Assembly (NCBI RefSeq): GCF_028453695.1
Contig: NC_135773.1
Span: 11,718,001 to 11,782,000, forward strand
Origin: Augochlora pura
Taxonomy: Eukaryota > Arthropoda > Insecta > Hymenoptera > Halictidae
Length of the DNA stretch: 64,000 nucleotides
Reading direction: 5' to 3'
Positions 63,055 to 64,000 of the stretch are shown here, one piece after another; the stretch's first letter is position 1; every line of letters starts with the position of its first letter. A model generated the notes under the pieces. It searched no databases. It was not told where the DNA came from and saw nothing but the letters and a program-made list of their open reading frames with translations. Position numbers and translations under genes: made by a program.

Positions 63055-64000
63055 GCCCCGGCTCTTCCTTTCCGACCCTCGTGGTCGTAACAACGGGGAC
63101 ACGTGTCCACGAAGCGAGGCTTCTCACATGAATGGGTCATTCATAAGGTGTAATGGCGTTTTATAAATTAAAACGCGTCGTCGTTTGATTTATATTACGC
63201 GAACGCTAATGAAGCCCCGTGCATGTCGAGGCGGCAGCACATCCTGCCGTCGGTGAGGGACTGCGGGGCAGGAGGGGGAGAGGGAAGGCTGCCCGACGGC
63301 CGGGGGAGACCATGGAGTTCAGAGAGGGCGACGAAGAAGGGGACGAAGAAGGAACGCGCATCCAGGAAGGAATGTTGGGCAGGCAGTTTCTGGGTTCGCG
63401 TCTCCGATGTATTAGCAGTTCTCTGCTCGACTGGCCCTTTCTTCTATCAATTGGTGAACTTGCCCTTTATTAGCCTTGGCACCGTTCACCCCTTCCAAGC
63501 AACGTCCTTCTCTCCTTTGCGAGCGAGAACGTCCCTGGATGTCGAAGATGATTGCACGAATTGTACCCCGTCTAGTTTAAATTACTGTAGCAGCAAAAAA
63601 TGTACTCTTGGACAAAGAGATACCAAGTCATTAGCGCTGTACGGGGTGTTTTACCAAAAAGCGGGCCACTGAATAGTCTTTTCTCTGCTGCACAGAATAA
63701 CTGTCACATATATATATCGTTCAGCTACGTAACAATTTTCATACATCGGTGTGACAATAAATTAACAGTACATTCTCTCAAGTCGTCCCTCAGCTTGGTA
63801 ATAAAAATGGACAATTTGAAAAGAGGGGATACGATTATTATAATCGAATGTTTGTATCTCTTCTTTCCAAGTTGTCCACTTTTGTTTCAAACCCGAGGGA
63901 CGATTTGGGAGAATTTGCTGTACCATCGAAGCTTGAAATTTAAATGAACGACTAAAGCAAGGGTGTCGATGAAAGCTGAAGTTACGGGGTGAAACCGAAG
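44421..64000 (+). CDS. ex: expanded, 5' part (two coding exons; gene continues past the window)
   Basis: Expanded is a cortical FERM-domain scaffold that works with Merlin and Kibra to activate Hippo-Warts signalling and restrain Yorkie. Exons 44463-44576 and 58639-58738 join in phase 0 to give 71 residues beginning MRGSGVTAAR. The core LYFVVE-AKSRVKEVYAQTC and DCELFGLAIL is the start of FERM lobe F1. It matches what I recall of Drosophila Expanded: an MR start, AKSRV, a QTC motif and ELFGLA. The second exon ends one base into a Gly/Asp codon, and family members continue D-G-E-Y here. I could not find that next exon before 64000, so the following intron is at least 5.2 kb. Introns of 14 kb and more are usual for developmental regulators. 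An in-frame TAG at 44436 upstream of the ATG shows the start is not missed further 5' within this exon. Vertebrate FRMD6/FRMD1 are the related genes; another FERM family member is less likely. Confidence 0.85.
44577..53009 (+). other. First part of expanded intron 1, no gene seen
   Basis: This is intron sequence of ex with alternating AT-rich and GC-richer patches. A GC-rich pyrimidine-rich stretch lies near 45950-46130. A two-copy 16-bp tandem CGATCTACGTCGCT lies near 50715-50742. A four-unit array is listed separately at 52117-52172. Short ORFs are not recognisable. A long first intron in a Hippo-pathway gene is a natural place for enhancers, but I cannot point to one. Confidence 0.6.
52117..52172 (+). 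repeat. Four-unit tandem repeat, about 14 bp
   Basis: Units CTCTTACCTGTACGC, CCTTACCTGCACGC, TATTACCCGAACA and CTCTTACCCGTACG follow each other within ex intron 1. Confidence 0.7.
53010..53299 (-). mobile_element. TTAA-flanked miniature element with palindromic tandem units, copy 3 (truncated)
   Basis: This copy is inverted relative to the other two and lies in ex intron 1. One end, TTAACCCCTTCCCGTGC, is intact at 53010. The other end stops after GTCGAGCT at about 53297 and lacks the terminal 25 or so bases and the TTAA. It holds the cleanest array: GCGAGTC starts at 53031, 53076, 53121 and 53166, an exact 45-bp period, with palindrome CGCGAGTCAGACTCGCG in most units. Confidence 0.75.
53031..53182 (-). 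repeat. 45-bp tandem array with 17-bp palindrome
   Basis: There are four palindromes at exact 45-bp steps inside copy 3. Between the palindromes each unit reads roughly AACAGATACTTGGGCCAAAC followed by ATAAACAT. The last unit has an imperfect palindrome (GTCTGAG in the centre). The open frames across it, rich in ESDSRT, come only from the repeat. Confidence 0.85.
53300..58638 (+). other. Second part of expanded intron 1, no gene seen
   Basis: Apart from the TTAA-flanked element at 54637-54907, I recognise nothing coding. The segment is mixed in composition. A short imperfect palindrome around GGCCTCGGTCCGAGACC lies near 57352-57368, within an unrecognised short ORF. Confidence 0.55.
54637..54907. 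mobile_element. piggyBac-like MITE with TTAACACGTTGACG ends
   Basis: The ends TTAACACGTTGACGGCGGC and inverted TTAACACGTTGACGACGGC match at 18 of 19 bases, with TTAA on both sides, over 271 bp. Inside lie GCGCCG/CGGCGCC-type inverted motifs next to the left end and ACCCACCGCTGGGT next to the right end. There is no ORF. It lies in ex intron 1. Confidence 0.75.
58639..58738 (+). CDS. ex: expanded second coding exon (FERM F1)
   Basis: The acceptor is ATCTTTCTAG ending at 58638 and the donor is CCG|GTGAGTG. The 100 nt encode AKSRVKEVYAQTCMLLGQQG and MRDCELFGLAILS, then one G of the next codon. No stop is present in this frame, and the text is strikingly conserved with Expanded-type FERM domains. 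The exon is short and was found by reading the protein, not from ORF length. Confidence 0.87.
58739..60150 (+). other. expanded intron 2, proximal part, no gene seen
   Basis: No splice-flanked segment continuing the FERM domain with D-G-E-Y was found. A minus-strand ORF at 59300-59091 is GC-rich but matches nothing I know. Confidence 0.5.
60175..60208 (+). repeat. (CT)n microsatellite
   Basis: About 17 perfect CT dinucleotides at the left edge of the strand-asymmetric block. Confidence 0.95.
60549..60572 (+). repeat. (GAGC)n microsatellite
   Basis: About six tetranucleotide units GAGC running into a GCGCGC tail. Confidence 0.85.
61971..62013 (+). repeat. (GAAA)n(GA)n microsatellite
   Basis: GAAA tetramers pass into GA dinucleotides inside the long purine-rich stretch. 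Confidence 0.9.
63021..63054 (+). repeat. (CT)n microsatellite
   Basis: CT run with one CCC interruption, closing the long pyrimidine-rich stretch. Confidence 0.9.
63371..64000 (+). other. Right edge of window, nothing recognised
   Basis: Composition falls back to AT-rich. The short plus-strand ORFs here show no family resemblance. The segment presumably lies in ex intron 2. Confidence 0.45.

Larger units (their letters stand above)
60150..63370. other. GC-rich, strand-asymmetric low-complexity block in expanded intron 2
   Basis: The block contains a long (CT)n run near 60175-60208, a (GAGC)n run, a CT/TTC-rich stretch near 60800-61000, a strongly purine-rich plus strand from about 61660 to 62420, and then a strongly pyrimidine-rich plus strand from about 62480 to 63060. 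Several long overlapping ORFs in opposite frames, the largest 374 codons on the minus strand, are by-products of this composition: they are Ser/Arg/Leu/Pro-rich and lack any domain. GC-rich CpG-containing blocks like this often mark alternative promoters in insect regulatory genes; that role is inferred. Confidence 0.5.

Noticed and set aside
62445..63131. 228-codon plus-strand frame
   Set aside because: It is built from CT-rich low-complexity sequence (SLSLSLSL), overlaps a 135-codon frame on the other strand, and has no recognised motif.
1..64000. tRNA and rRNA genes
   Set aside because: I scanned for GGTTCGAAT/GATTC-type T-arm motifs on both strands by eye; the few hits (for example near 12030) lacked matching acceptor and D arms. 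A covariance-model scan would settle this.

Overview
This window is eukaryotic nuclear DNA, most likely from an insect and probably a hymenopteran (bee, ant or wasp). The reasons are long introns, GT-AG splicing, GC-rich islands set in AT-rich DNA, many microsatellites, several short TTAA-flanked miniature elements, one 100-N scaffold gap, and the two genes present. The order is inferred from base composition and gene content, not proven. I found no bacterial operons, CRISPR array or tRNA/rRNA gene.

Two protein-coding genes can be supported exon by exon. (1) A complete minus-strand gene, coding span 22905-30817, has seven exons that join in frame to 581 codons and encodes a sodium/solute symporter of the SLC5 family, closest in motifs to the multivitamin/monocarboxylate (SLC5A6/A8-like) branch. 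A possible initiator and a poly(A) signal bracket it. (2) The 5' part of the plus-strand gene expanded (ex; vertebrate relative FRMD6) has its ATG in an exon at 44421-44576 and a second coding exon at 58639-58738. A 14-kb intron separates them, and the gene runs off the right edge. Together the two exons encode the beginning of a FERM domain; Expanded is an upstream regulator of the Hippo growth-control pathway.

Layout: 1-14.2 kb is noncoding apart from mobile-element relics and a GC-rich block (10-12 kb) with microsatellites. A lone splice-flanked 52-nt segment lies at 14171-14222. 14.2-15.1 kb looks like a broken dispersed repeat around the gap. 15.1-22.8 kb is intergenic with a small diverged tandem duplication. 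22.8-30.9 kb is the SLC5 gene. 30.9-44.4 kb is the upstream interval shared by both genes, with degenerate tandem repeats, a nested hAT-like element and a TTAA-flanked element. 44.4-64 kb is ex and its introns, ending in a 3-kb block of strongly strand-asymmetric purine/pyrimidine DNA. The two genes point away from each other, so the interval between them may hold promoters for both. They have no known shared function.

The most unusual sequence is a family of three TTAA-bounded elements (near 5.6, 42.0 and 53.0 kb). Each carries an internal array whose clearest copy has an exact 45-bp period, each unit centred on a near-perfect 17-bp palindrome, and the array differs between copies. No finding here amounts to a clearly new biological system.
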